A stretch of 6,483 bases of DNA, from the NCBI GenBank assembly GCA_027451565.1, contig DAIDJC010000183.1:1-6483 (forward strand), given 5' to 3'. The stretch comes from Limisphaerales bacterium. Its GTDB lineage: Bacteria > Verrucomicrobiota > Verrucomicrobiia > Limisphaerales > UBA11358. The notes under the pieces are model-generated. The model had not been told where the DNA came from, did not search any database, and saw nothing but the letters and a program-made list of their open reading frames with translations. A program made the translations under genes and the position numbers. Positions 1-5,580 of the stretch are shown in pieces. Every line of letters begins with the position of its first letter. Within the stretch, counting starts at the first letter, position 1.

Positions 1-1
1 T

Positions 2-1141
2 CGTGTTTCCAGGGAAATAGGCGCCTTGATGAGCCAGAAAAAATTGGTTGAGGCTGAGTCCAAAAAAGAGGAAACCCGGGACCTTGGAGAAAAAATAAAC
101 GCCTTGGAAAAACGGGTCAACCAAGCCGATTCGGACAGGGATCGCCTCATGCTACAGGTGCCAAACTTGCCTCACGAGTCCGTGCCTGTCGGGCGTTCGG
201 CAGAGGATAATCCCCTGGTGCGAAGCCACGGCCATAAGCCGGAATTCGCATTTCAACCCAAGTCACACTTGGAATTGTGCGAGTCGTTGAAGTTGGTGGA
301 TTTTGCCCGGGGCGCAAAACTTTCAGGAAGTGGATTTTTGCTTTACACCCATTGGGGCGCCCGGTTGGAACGGGCGTTGATTCAATTTTTGTTGGATTTG
401 CACGTCACCCGGCATCAATACATCGAGGTTTCTCCCCCATTCATGGTCAATGAAGCCTGCCTTTTGGGCGTGGGCCAATTTCCAAAATTCAAAGATCAAT
501 ACTATGGGGTTGCTGAGGGCGATGACCCAGCCAACTTGGGAAAACTTTACCTCATACCCACAGCCGAAACACCAGTGGCCAACATTCATCGTGACGAAAT
601 TCTGTCAGTAAACCATCTCCCCATCCGGTATTGTGCGTACACGCCATGCTTTCGCGGGGAGGCCGGCGCCGCCGGGCTCGGAACGCGGGGCATGATCCGC
701 GTGCACCAGTTCGACAAGGTGGAACTCATCAAAATCGTCCCGCCGGAGATGGGCTACGAAGAATTGGAAAAAATGGTGGTCAATGCCGAGACTGTGCTTC
801 AATTGCTTGGGTTGCACTACCGGGTCATTCTTTTATGCACCGGAGACATGGGGTTTGGCAGCGCCAAAACCTACGATATTGAAGTCTGGGCGCCAGGGCA
901 GGGGGCGTATCTGGAGGTTTCCAGTTGCTCCAATTGCGAAGATTTTCAAGCTCGCCGGATGAACCTGCGCTACAAAACCGAAACCGGGGAAAACCGCTTC
1001 CCTCATATCCTCAACGGCAGTGGGACCGCGCTGGCCCGCCTGTTCGTGGCCCTGATTGAAACCCATCAACAGGCGGATGGATCCATCCAGGTGCCAAAAC
1101 CATTGCAACCTTACCTGCATGCAGAAACGTTGCGACCCTGA
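2..1141 (+). CDS. serS: Seryl-tRNA synthetase (5'-truncated by the window edge)
   Basis: This class II aminoacyl-tRNA synthetase charges tRNA-Ser with serine in the cytoplasm, using ATP. The reading frame is open from base 2, and the first codons read RVSREIGALM, matching the SerRS N-terminal coiled-coil segment that normally follows 'aeRN'. The TTG and ATG at 26 and 29 are therefore internal codons, and the true start lies some 50 codons upstream, outside the window. Visible here: the end of the charged antiparallel coiled coil that contacts the long arm of tRNA-Ser (to about base 150), the linker NLPHESVPVG, motif 1 (GARLERALIQF into YIEVSPPF), motif 2 (CFRGEAGAAGLGTRG then RVHQFDKVEL, bases about 646-732), the active-site stretch CTGDMGFGSAKTYDIEVW and EVSSCSNCEDFQARR, and motif 3 (NGSGTALARLFVALIE from base 1013). 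Motif 3 differs slightly from the usual GSGLAVGR but keeps its arginine. The 379 visible residues fit a protein of about 425-430. Very secure. Confidence 0.96.
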   Translation, partial: RVSREIGALMSQKKLVEAESKKEETRDLGEKINALEKRVNQADSDRDRLMLQVPNLPHESVPVGRSAEDNPLVRSHGHKPEFAFQPKSHLELCESLKLVDFARGAKLSGSGFLLYTHWGARLERALIQFLLDLHVTRHQYIEVSPPFMVNEACLLGVGQFPKFKDQYYGVAEGDDPANLGKLYLIPTAETPVANIHRDEILSVNHLPIRYCAYTPCFRGEAGAAGLGTRGMIRVHQFDKVELIKIVPPEMGYEELEKMVVNAETVLQLLGLHYRVILLCTGDMGFGSAKTYDIEVWAPGQGAYLEVSSCSNCEDFQARRMNLRYKTETGENRFPHILNGSGTALARLFVALIETHQQADGSIQVPKPLQPYLHAETLRP

Positions 1142-1251
1142 CCAAAATTCCACTCCATATTTGTCAACAAGTTCTCATGTCAAATGGTCTGGCAAGATGC
1201 TTAATAAAATCCAGCTTGGAAATGGCCTGGATTGTCACCCACGCCAGCCTG

Positions 1252-1266
1252 GCTTGGTGGCCAAGC
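1252..1266 (+). other. Short hairpin just before the glgA ribosome binding site
   Basis: GCTTGG and CCAAGC form a perfect 6-bp stem around a TGG loop, ending 3 bases before the AGGAG of glgA. It overlaps a second small inverted repeat, GCCAG-C-CTGGC, at 1243-1253. In the serS-glgA spacer this could slow ribosome loading or be a weak 3' end for serS, but no T-run follows, so it is not a standard terminator. Function is inferred from position only. Confidence 0.3.
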
Positions 1267-1269
1267 GCT

Positions 1270-1274
1270 AGGAG
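1270..1274 (+). promoter_or_regulatory. Ribosome binding site of glgA
   Basis: AGGAG lies 9 bases before the ATG at 1284. It supports that start, which also begins directly with the conserved GT5 N-terminal strand MKILLASSE. Confidence 0.75.
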
Positions 1275-1283
1275 TGTTTCTTC

Positions 1284-2735
1284 ATGAAAATCCTGCTAGC
1301 CAGCAGTGAAGTTCATCCGTTCTCCAAAACCGGCGGGCTTGCCGACATGGTTGGCGCCCTTGCCAAGGCCCTGGCAGCTTCCGGTCACGATGTTCACCTC
1401 GTCTCACCTCTTTACCGGGGAATAGTTTCCAAATTCCCCGACATTTCCACCGAAAATTGGGAGTTTAATCTTCCAATGGGTGATCAGTGGATTCAGGCCG
1501 GACTTCGATCCCTTGACCTGTCTCATGGTTTAAAGGCCTTTTTTGTGGATTGCCCTTCTTTTTACGACCGGGCAGGAATCTATCACGAACACAATGTCAG
1601 CTATCCAGACAATGCCAGTCGTTTTATTTTCTTCTCCAAATGTGTGGTCCATTTGTCTCGATACATGGATTGGCGGCCGGACGTGGTCCATGTGCATGAT
1701 TGGCAAACCGGCTTGGTGCCGATGTTGAACCTGCAACAACGCTATGAAGGCTGGAGCAATCCACCGCCAACCTGCTTTACCATTCACAACCTGGCTTACC
1801 AGGGCCTTTTTCATGGATCGGTCTTCAATCAACTAAACGCTTCCCGGGAATTTTTCATGCCGGATGGTGCAGAATTTCATGGCTTCCTAAATTGCCTCAA
1901 AGCCGGCATCGCTTTTGCCGACGCCATCACCACGGTAAGCCCGCGTTATGCGCGAGAAATCTGCACCGAAGAATTCGGATGTGGTTTGGATGGCGTGCTG
2001 CGCCGCCGTCGTGAGAGACTTTTTGGAATCCTCAACGGGGTGGATTATCAGGATTGGACAACTCAAAAAAATCCGCTTTTGCCTCATGGCTATTCGGTCA
2101 ACCGCATGGCCGGAAAAGCTGCCAACAAATTGGAACTTCAAAAGAAAATGGGCCTAAAGATTGACCCCGGCATACCGCTCTTTGGCACCATTTCAAGATT
2201 GGCAGAACAAAAAGGTGTTGATATCCAACTGGGCGCGTTGTCTGAAATGTTGAGCGCAAGGATGCAGTTCGTCCTGCTTGGAAGCGGTTCACCGGATTAC
2301 GAAAAAGGCTATTTGGACCTTGCCCGGCGCTTTCCTGGCCAAATGGCCGTGCATATAGGCTACAGTGAACCCCTGGCCCATCTCATTGAAGCCGGTTGCG
2401 ATTTCTACCTTATGCCATCCCAGTTTGAGCCATGCGGCCTAAACCAAATGTACAGCCTGCGCTATGGCACCATACCGGTCGTAAGAGCCACTGGCGGATT
2501 GGATGATAGCGTGGTGGATTTCCAGCAGGACCCAAAAAATGCTGACGGAATCAAGTTCCATGAGTATTCAGCGCAAGCATTGGCAAAAGCTATCCGGAAA
2601 GCCTTGGCGCTATACGAACATCCAACGGTTTTCAAAAAATTCCGGCGCTCGGCCATGAAAGCGGATTTCTCTTGGGATAAAACCCTTGAACAGTATTTGC
2701 GCGTTTATGAGATTGCCATGAGCACCCATTTTTAA
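1284..2735 (+). CDS. glgA: Glycogen (starch) synthase, GT5 family
   Basis: This enzyme transfers glucose from ADP-glucose to the non-reducing end of a growing alpha-1,4-glucan in the cytoplasm, the elongation step of bacterial glycogen synthesis. The 483-residue length is normal for bacterial GlgA. The N-terminal GT5 domain starts with MKILLASSEVHPFSKTGGLAD, whose K15 in KTGGLAD binds the ADP-glucose phosphates. It continues with VHVHDWQTGL (136-144), TIHNLAYQG (166-174) and ITTVSPRYA (215-223). The C-terminal GT-B Rossmann domain follows, with ILNGVD (249-254), ISRLAEQKG (303-311, including R305 and K310), LLGSGSPDYE (331-340) and the E-x7-E type segment FEPCGLNQMYSLRYG (381-395, E382). EPCGLN replaces the more common EPCGLT, a minor variation. 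The gene has its own ribosome binding site and starts 142 bases after serS on the same strand. Co-transcription is possible but unproven, and no other glg gene is in the window. Confidence 0.97.
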   Translation: MKILLASSEVHPFSKTGGLADMVGALAKALAASGHDVHLVSPLYRGIVSKFPDISTENWEFNLPMGDQWIQAGLRSLDLSHGLKAFFVDCPSFYDRAGIYHEHNVSYPDNASRFIFFSKCVVHLSRYMDWRPDVVHVHDWQTGLVPMLNLQQRYEGWSNPPPTCFTIHNLAYQGLFHGSVFNQLNASREFFMPDGAEFHGFLNCLKAGIAFADAITTVSPRYAREICTEEFGCGLDGVLRRRRERLFGILNGVDYQDWTTQKNPLLPHGYSVNRMAGKAANKLELQKKMGLKIDPGIPLFGTISRLAEQKGVDIQLGALSEMLSARMQFVLLGSGSPDYEKGYLDLARRFPGQMAVHIGYSEPLAHLIEAGCDFYLMPSQFEPCGLNQMYSLRYGTIPVVRATGGLDDSVVDFQQDPKNADGIKFHEYSAQALAKAIRKALALYEHPTVFKKFRRSAMKADFSWDKTLEQYLRVYEIAMSTHF

Positions 2736-2773
2736 ACCCTCCATTGAATGAACGTCAAAAAAGGCCAAAATTT

Positions 2774-2792
2774 TTTAATTGCATCAATTAAA
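2774..2792. terminator. AT-only hairpin in the convergent spacer, possible weak bidirectional terminator
   Basis: The 153-base spacer 2736-2888 separates the converging glgA and PEP-CTERM genes and holds no ORF I trust. TTTAATTG-CAT-CAATTAAA is a perfect 8-bp stem with a 3-base loop. Just before it, A6 (2757-2762) and T6 (2771-2776) can also pair, and they give a T-run on the - strand. A second inverted repeat, TTTCAA-ATTAGA-TTGAAA, lies at 2855-2872, 17 bases beyond the - strand stop. None has the GC-rich stem and T-tail of a strong intrinsic terminator, so the call rests mainly on position between convergent genes. Confidence 0.3.
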
Positions 2793-2888
2793 TATAACAT
2801 ACATTGTGCATCCTTATTTAATCCTGATGAGCCCTACAAAACCCGGATAAATTTTTTCAAATTAGATTGAAACCCCCTGCCTTTGGAG

Positions 2889-3563
2889 TCACCGCCGAGT
2901 GCCGCCTAAAATCCGATACAAAAGCAAACCAACCGCACCCAAGCTGAACAATGACGCGGCGCCGGGTTCCGGGACGGCTATGCTGCCGTTGAAACTCGTC
3001 AAATAACCACTGCCATTGGATAAGGAGCTTAATGTTTGGCCTGGGCTGGCAAACGAAAATGACATTGTCAATGAGGCGAGATTATTTGCCTGAAGAAACA
3101 GCAAATCTGGATTGGCCCCCGAATAGACCACATCTGTAAGGTTCACGGCAAAGACGTCATTGATCGCGCCACCAGCTTTTCCGTAGGAAGAAATATCGGT
3201 GAAATTAACCAATGCAGTCAGCATATTGCCATTGGCATCAGACAGGAAAAAATTGGCTGCTGGCCCGGTCACCGGCGCAGTCTCCACAGAGCCATTGGGT
3301 GTGATGGTTCCATAGGTAAAAGGTCCGTTGGAGAATCCGCCCAAAAGGCCTACGGATGTGTTATGGCTGGCAGTCCCGGATTCGCTGCCGATTTTAAAAT
3401 CAGAACCGCTTGAGGCGTTGGTAAAATAAAATTGAGATGGACTGGAAAAAACAAGCTGCCCTATGCTTGAAAAATTAAGATCCAGTGAGGCTTGGGCGGA
3501 AGCTTGGTGATAAGACCCACCAATCACTGCAAGACTCACGACAAATGCGAATGTGTTTTTCAT
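2889..3563 (-). CDS. Secreted PEP-CTERM sorting domain protein (paralogue A)
   Basis: This is a 224-residue exported protein of unknown function. Residues 1-23 are a Sec signal peptide (MKNTFAF, hydrophobic core, then ASA|Q cleavage). The C-terminus is a PEP-CTERM signal: VPEP at 197-200, a hydrophobic helix of about 20 residues, and the basic end GGTRR. In this class an exosortase, not encoded here, cleaves at or near the PEP motif, and the protein is delivered to the surface or exopolysaccharide. The mature part is rich in Ser, Gly, Asn, Thr and aromatics, consistent with a beta-sandwich, and has no catalytic motif I recognise. It is clearly homologous to the protein at 3761-4438, sharing LNFSS, GPFTYG/GPFSYG, APVTGPA, SYGKAGG/TYGKVGG and SGANPDL/SGSNPDL. 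No good Shine-Dalgarno precedes the ATG (only AAAG), unlike the paralogue. The PEP-CTERM call is secure and the function unknown. Confidence 0.9.
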   Translation of the reverse strand: MKNTFAFVVSLAVIGGSYHQASAQASLDLNFSSIGQLVFSSPSQFYFTNASSGSDFKIGSESGTASHNTSVGLLGGFSNGPFTYGTITPNGSVETAPVTGPAANFFLSDANGNMLTALVNFTDISSYGKAGGAINDVFAVNLTDVVYSGANPDLLFLQANNLASLTMSFSFASPGQTLSSLSNGSGYLTSFNGSIAVPEPGAASLFSLGAVGLLLYRILGGTRR

Positions 3564-3609
3564 TCTTTGTTAAACAAAAGATGTTTTACACTATGGTTTG
3601 ACCTTGTGA

Positions 3610-3629
3610 GTCTGCTTGGGAACGCAGAC
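3610..3629 (-). other. Hairpin in the untranslated leader of PEP-CTERM gene A
   Basis: GTCTGC (3610-3615) and GCAGAC (3624-3629) form a perfect 6-bp stem with an 8-base loop, in the 197-base spacer 3564-3760. On the - strand an AGGAGG (complement of 3635-3640) lies just upstream of the stem, and the adjoining GTG can pair with a CAC beyond it. This would partly tie the ribosome-binding sequence into the structure. No ATG, GTG or TTG sits at the right distance after that AGGAGG. The spacer otherwise holds only a candidate promoter. Confidence 0.4.
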
Positions 3630-3665
3630 GGGCACCTCCTAATGTCAAAAACAGTAATGGAGCTT

Positions 3666-3695
3666 ATTAAAAGCCGAATCTGAAACGACTTACAA
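3666..3695 (-). promoter_or_regulatory. Candidate sigma70-type promoter for PEP-CTERM gene A
   Basis: On the - strand TTGTAA (3695-3690, 4 of 6 to TTGACA) and TTTAAT (3671-3666, 5 of 6 to TATAAT) are 18 bases apart. Transcription would begin near 3659 and give a leader of about 95 bases that includes the hairpin at 3610-3629. This is consensus matching only, in an AT-rich spacer, and the organism's own promoter consensus is unknown. Confidence 0.3.
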
Positions 3696-3760
3696 CCAAA
3701 ACCCAGCTTCAAATATCCAAAAAATGGGCCGTTAAAAACCAGCACCAAGTCCAGCCAAGC

Positions 3761-4438
3761 TTACTTGCGACCTTGGATCAGGAGACCAAGAACTCCCAAG
3801 GCACCAATCCCAGACATCAGAAGCGAACTCGGTTCAGGAACTGGAGTCACAGCAATGCTTCCGCTGTAACTGGTGGTATAACCACCCATCCCTGTTGAAA
3901 GGTCTGCAAGAGTTTCACCTGGGCTGCCAAACTGGAACGAGAGATTTAGAACGGGACTTGCGTTATTGGCGAGATAAATCAAGTCAGGATTTGATCCTGA
4001 ATAGGACAATCCGGATAGGTTAACCATCAAGTTGTCGTTGATAAAGCCGCCAACCTTGCCGTAGGTTGAAACGTCCTCAAAATTAACAGAACCAGTCAAA
4101 TCATGCCCGCTGCCGTCAGCAATTGTGATAGTTCCTGCAGGGCCTGTCACAGGAGCGCTTTCATACATGCCCACTGTGGTCACTGATCCATAACTAAAAG
4201 GTCCGACCGAAAAACCACCCATCAGACCGACAGCGGAACCGGTACTGGAAGAGCCGCTCTCGCTGGTGATGTCCCATTGGGATCCATTGGGAACGAAGGT
4301 GAAAGTATCGGCTGAACCACCAAACACAACATTGCCTGTGCTTGAGAAGTTAAGAATAATGCCAGATTGAGCCATCACACCACTGGCACCTGCCAGCAGC
4401 ACCCCCAAAGTCACGCTTGATACAAATTGAGTCTTCAT
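3761..4438 (-). CDS. Secreted PEP-CTERM sorting domain protein (paralogue B)
   Basis: This 225-residue exported protein has the same architecture as the protein at 2889-3563. The signal peptide is residues 1-23 (MKTQFVSSV, hydrophobic core, VMA|Q). A Ser/Gly/Thr-rich, probably beta-rich body follows, then the PEP-CTERM tail with VPEP at 200-203, a hydrophobic helix and the basic end QGRK. Alignment by eye with paralogue A is almost gapless from LNFSS to GSIAV, with close to half the positions identical. Shared blocks are SESG, GPFSYG, ESAPVTGPA, VNFEDVSTYGK, SGSNPDL and GSPGETL. The start is supported by GGAG 9 bases upstream. The pair arose by tandem duplication and has since diverged. The shared blocks mark a family I cannot name. 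Cell-surface or matrix location is inferred from the sorting signal, and an adhesion or structural role is only a guess. Confidence 0.9.
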   Translation of the reverse strand: MKTQFVSSVTLGVLLAGASGVMAQSGIILNFSSTGNVVFGGSADTFTFVPNGSQWDITSESGSSSTGSAVGLMGGFSVGPFSYGSVTTVGMYESAPVTGPAGTITIADGSGHDLTGSVNFEDVSTYGKVGGFINDNLMVNLSGLSYSGSNPDLIYLANNASPVLNLSFQFGSPGETLADLSTGMGGYTTSYSGSIAVTPVPEPSSLLMSGIGALGVLGLLIQGRK

Positions 4439-4447
4439 AGATTCTTA

Positions 4448-4451
4448 CTCC
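4448..4451 (-). promoter_or_regulatory. Ribosome binding site of PEP-CTERM gene B
   Basis: The - strand reads GGAG 9 bases before the ATG at 4438, at ordinary spacing. It supports the start chosen, which also gives a proper signal peptide. Confidence 0.65.
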
Positions 4452-4488
4452 GCTTTAATGGTTTTTTAGATTTGTCTCAATCCGATAC

Positions 4489-4510
4489 TGTCTTGACTCG
4501 TTTTAAGACA
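4489..4510. promoter_or_regulatory. Inverted repeat overlapping the candidate -10 of PEP-CTERM gene B
   Basis: TGTCTT (4489-4494) and AAGACA (4505-4510) are perfect inverted repeats separated by 10 bases. Their centre-to-centre distance is 16 bases, about one and a half helix turns. They straddle the predicted -10 and start site, as a repressor operator would, but could also form an RNA hairpin at the extreme 5' end of the transcript. No regulator gene is nearby. Confidence 0.3.
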
Positions 4511-4528
4511 CTCCCCACATTAATTCAA
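4500..4528 (-). promoter_or_regulatory. Candidate sigma70-type promoter for PEP-CTERM gene B
   Basis: On the - strand TTGAAT (4528-4523, 4 of 6 to TTGACA) is followed after exactly 17 bases by TAAAAC (4505-4500, 4 of 6 to TATAAT). Transcription would start near 4493 and give a leader of about 55 bases with a good ribosome binding site. T-runs directly upstream resemble an UP element. Matches are moderate, so this is a candidate. Confidence 0.35.
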
Positions 4529-4562
4529 AAAAAATATAAATGCAAGTATTTTTTAAAAAAAA
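4527..4562. other. Phased A/T tracts, probably curved DNA or UP element
   Basis: Two A8 runs (4527-4534 and 4555-4562) start 28 bases apart, close to a whole number of helix turns. The second is preceded by T6 (4549-4554). They lie directly upstream of the candidate promoter of PEP-CTERM gene B. Long phased A-tracts bend DNA and can bind the RNA polymerase alpha C-terminal domain. The tracts are seen directly and the role is inferred. Confidence 0.35.
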
Positions 4563-4585
4563 TTTGACTGATCGAAAATTTTAGT

Positions 4586-4612
4586 CCTTAGCCACCAGAA
4601 AAGTCGGCTAGG
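4586..4612 (-). terminator. Possible terminator hairpin after the hydrolase gene
   Basis: Downstream of the hydrolase stop on the - strand, CC-TAGCC pairs with GGCTA-GG (one bulged base) around a 12-base loop. AAAATTTT follows about 3 bases later. The stem begins 8 bases after the stop codon, where a terminator of the methyltransferase-hydrolase unit is expected. The T-run is short and not immediately adjacent, so it may be weak. Confidence 0.4.
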
Positions 4613-4620
4613 CCTTTCTT

Positions 4621-5580
4621 TTACCGATGAGCTTTCCCCTGCCCTTTGTCCTCTTCTGAAACGGAGCCAAAATTGACGCCCAGATAATCTGTAAAAAATT
4701 TAAGCACCTCCCGAACCACACTCGCAGGTGGAATTAATCCATGTCCCTTATTTGGAATGATTTCCAAGTGAGCCGGAACACCATACTCGACAAGTTTTTT
4801 GTAAAAAATGAGACTTTGAGTGGGAGGAACCAATTTATCATTCTCACCATGAATCAAAAATACGGGCGCAGTATTGGAACTAACGTAAAATAAAGGACTT
4901 GCGTTATTTGCGGCGATAATATGCGTTTGAACCGCCCCGCCTATTAGGCGGGCCACATCGCCGAAAGGGTCTCTTCGTTCCTCGGGATTGGAAACCAATT
5001 CATTCAAGTCGGTAGGGGGGTATAATGCGCATGCGCAAGAGATTCTAGAGGAAAATTGTCCATTATCCCCTGACACACTTTCCAAATCTGGATGATGACT
5101 CGTCGTAGCCAGGAGAAGTGCCAAATGACCTCCGGCTGAAGCCCCGAAGGCGCCAATACGATTAGGATCCAGGTTATAGGCTTGGGCATTGGCTCGGATC
5201 CATCGCACAACGGACTTGCAATCATTAAGCTGGGCTGGAAATGGGGCTTCACTCGTTAAACGATAATCCATGCTGACGATAGCCACTTGGTTTGCAGCCA
5301 GAAAGGCAATGGGACAATTTTTTTTAGAACCTGAATTCCACGCTCCCCCATGTATCCAAATGATTACCGGCAATTTTTTACGAATGAGGGCTGGACGATA
5401 AATGTCCAACAAGAGGGGGTGGCCAATGCCCAACCCATATTGTAAATCATGAATGGCCGTGACCCCGGGAGGCGGATTGGAGACGCAGCCGACAATTACG
5501 ATAATGCCGAGGATGCATAAAAAACAAGCCGATTGACACCGGTTCACAGCTCCGGCGATCAGGGTCCGAGATGCGGTCAT
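4621..5580 (-). CDS. Lipoprotein alpha/beta hydrolase (esterase/lipase, BD-FAE or HSL-like)
   Basis: This 319-residue predicted serine esterase probably cleaves carboxylic esters outside the cytoplasm. Residues 1-32 form a lipoprotein signal: basic residues at 5 and 14, a hydrophobic run FLCILGIIVIV, and lipobox IVGC with C32 as the lipidated cysteine. The catalytic domain shows the oxyanion-hole motif HGGAW (77-81), the DYRL strand (105-108), nucleophile elbow GASAGG with S148, acid D248 in HGENDKLVP, and H280 in NKGHGL, so the Ser-Asp-His triad is complete. The HGG motif and the order of elements resemble the dienelactone hydrolase/BD-FAE/hormone-sensitive-lipase group, which includes acetyl-xylan and feruloyl esterases. 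The substrate cannot be read from sequence. The start overlaps the stop of the upstream methyltransferase in ATGA, and no Shine-Dalgarno is visible before it, so translation probably depends on re-initiation. The C-terminal tail after about 305 is charged and low in conservation. Confidence 0.9.
   Translation of the reverse strand: MTASRTLIAGAVNRCQSACFLCILGIIVIVGCVSNPPPGVTAIHDLQYGLGIGHPLLLDIYRPALIRKKLPVIIWIHGGAWNSGSKKNCPIAFLAANQVAIVSMDYRLTSEAPFPAQLNDCKSVVRWIRANAQAYNLDPNRIGAFGASAGGHLALLLATTSHHPDLESVSGDNGQFSSRISCACALYPPTDLNELVSNPEERRDPFGDVARLIGGAVQTHIIAANNASPLFYVSSNTAPVFLIHGENDKLVPPTQSLIFYKKLVEYGVPAHLEIIPNKGHGLIPPASVVREVLKFFTDYLGVNFGSVSEEDKGQGKAHR

Noticed and set aside
26..31. TTG-ATG as the start of the seryl-tRNA synthetase.
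   Set aside because: The frame is open upstream to base 2 and reads the conserved RVSREIG, so these are internal codons of a truncated gene.
833..1153. A 106-codon open frame on the - strand within serS.
   Set aside because: It is opposite motif 3 and other conserved SerRS segments, and the translated protein is without domain features.
1161..1210. Promoter for glgA using TTGTCA (1161-1166) and TAAAAT (1205-1210).
   Set aside because: The elements are 38 bases apart, far too distant for one promoter, and neither has a partner at 16-18 bases.
2757..2776. A6/T6 pairing after glgA as a strong intrinsic terminator.
   Set aside because: The stem would contain only A-U pairs, which is too weak for intrinsic termination. 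It is mentioned only as part of the AT-rich convergent spacer.
3560..3748. A 62-codon open frame on the - strand whose stop overlaps the ATG of PEP-CTERM gene A in ATGA.
   Set aside because: It starts with TTG, has no ribosome binding site, runs through the hairpin leader and candidate promoter, and the product has no recognisable domain or signal. The ATGA overlap is probably chance.
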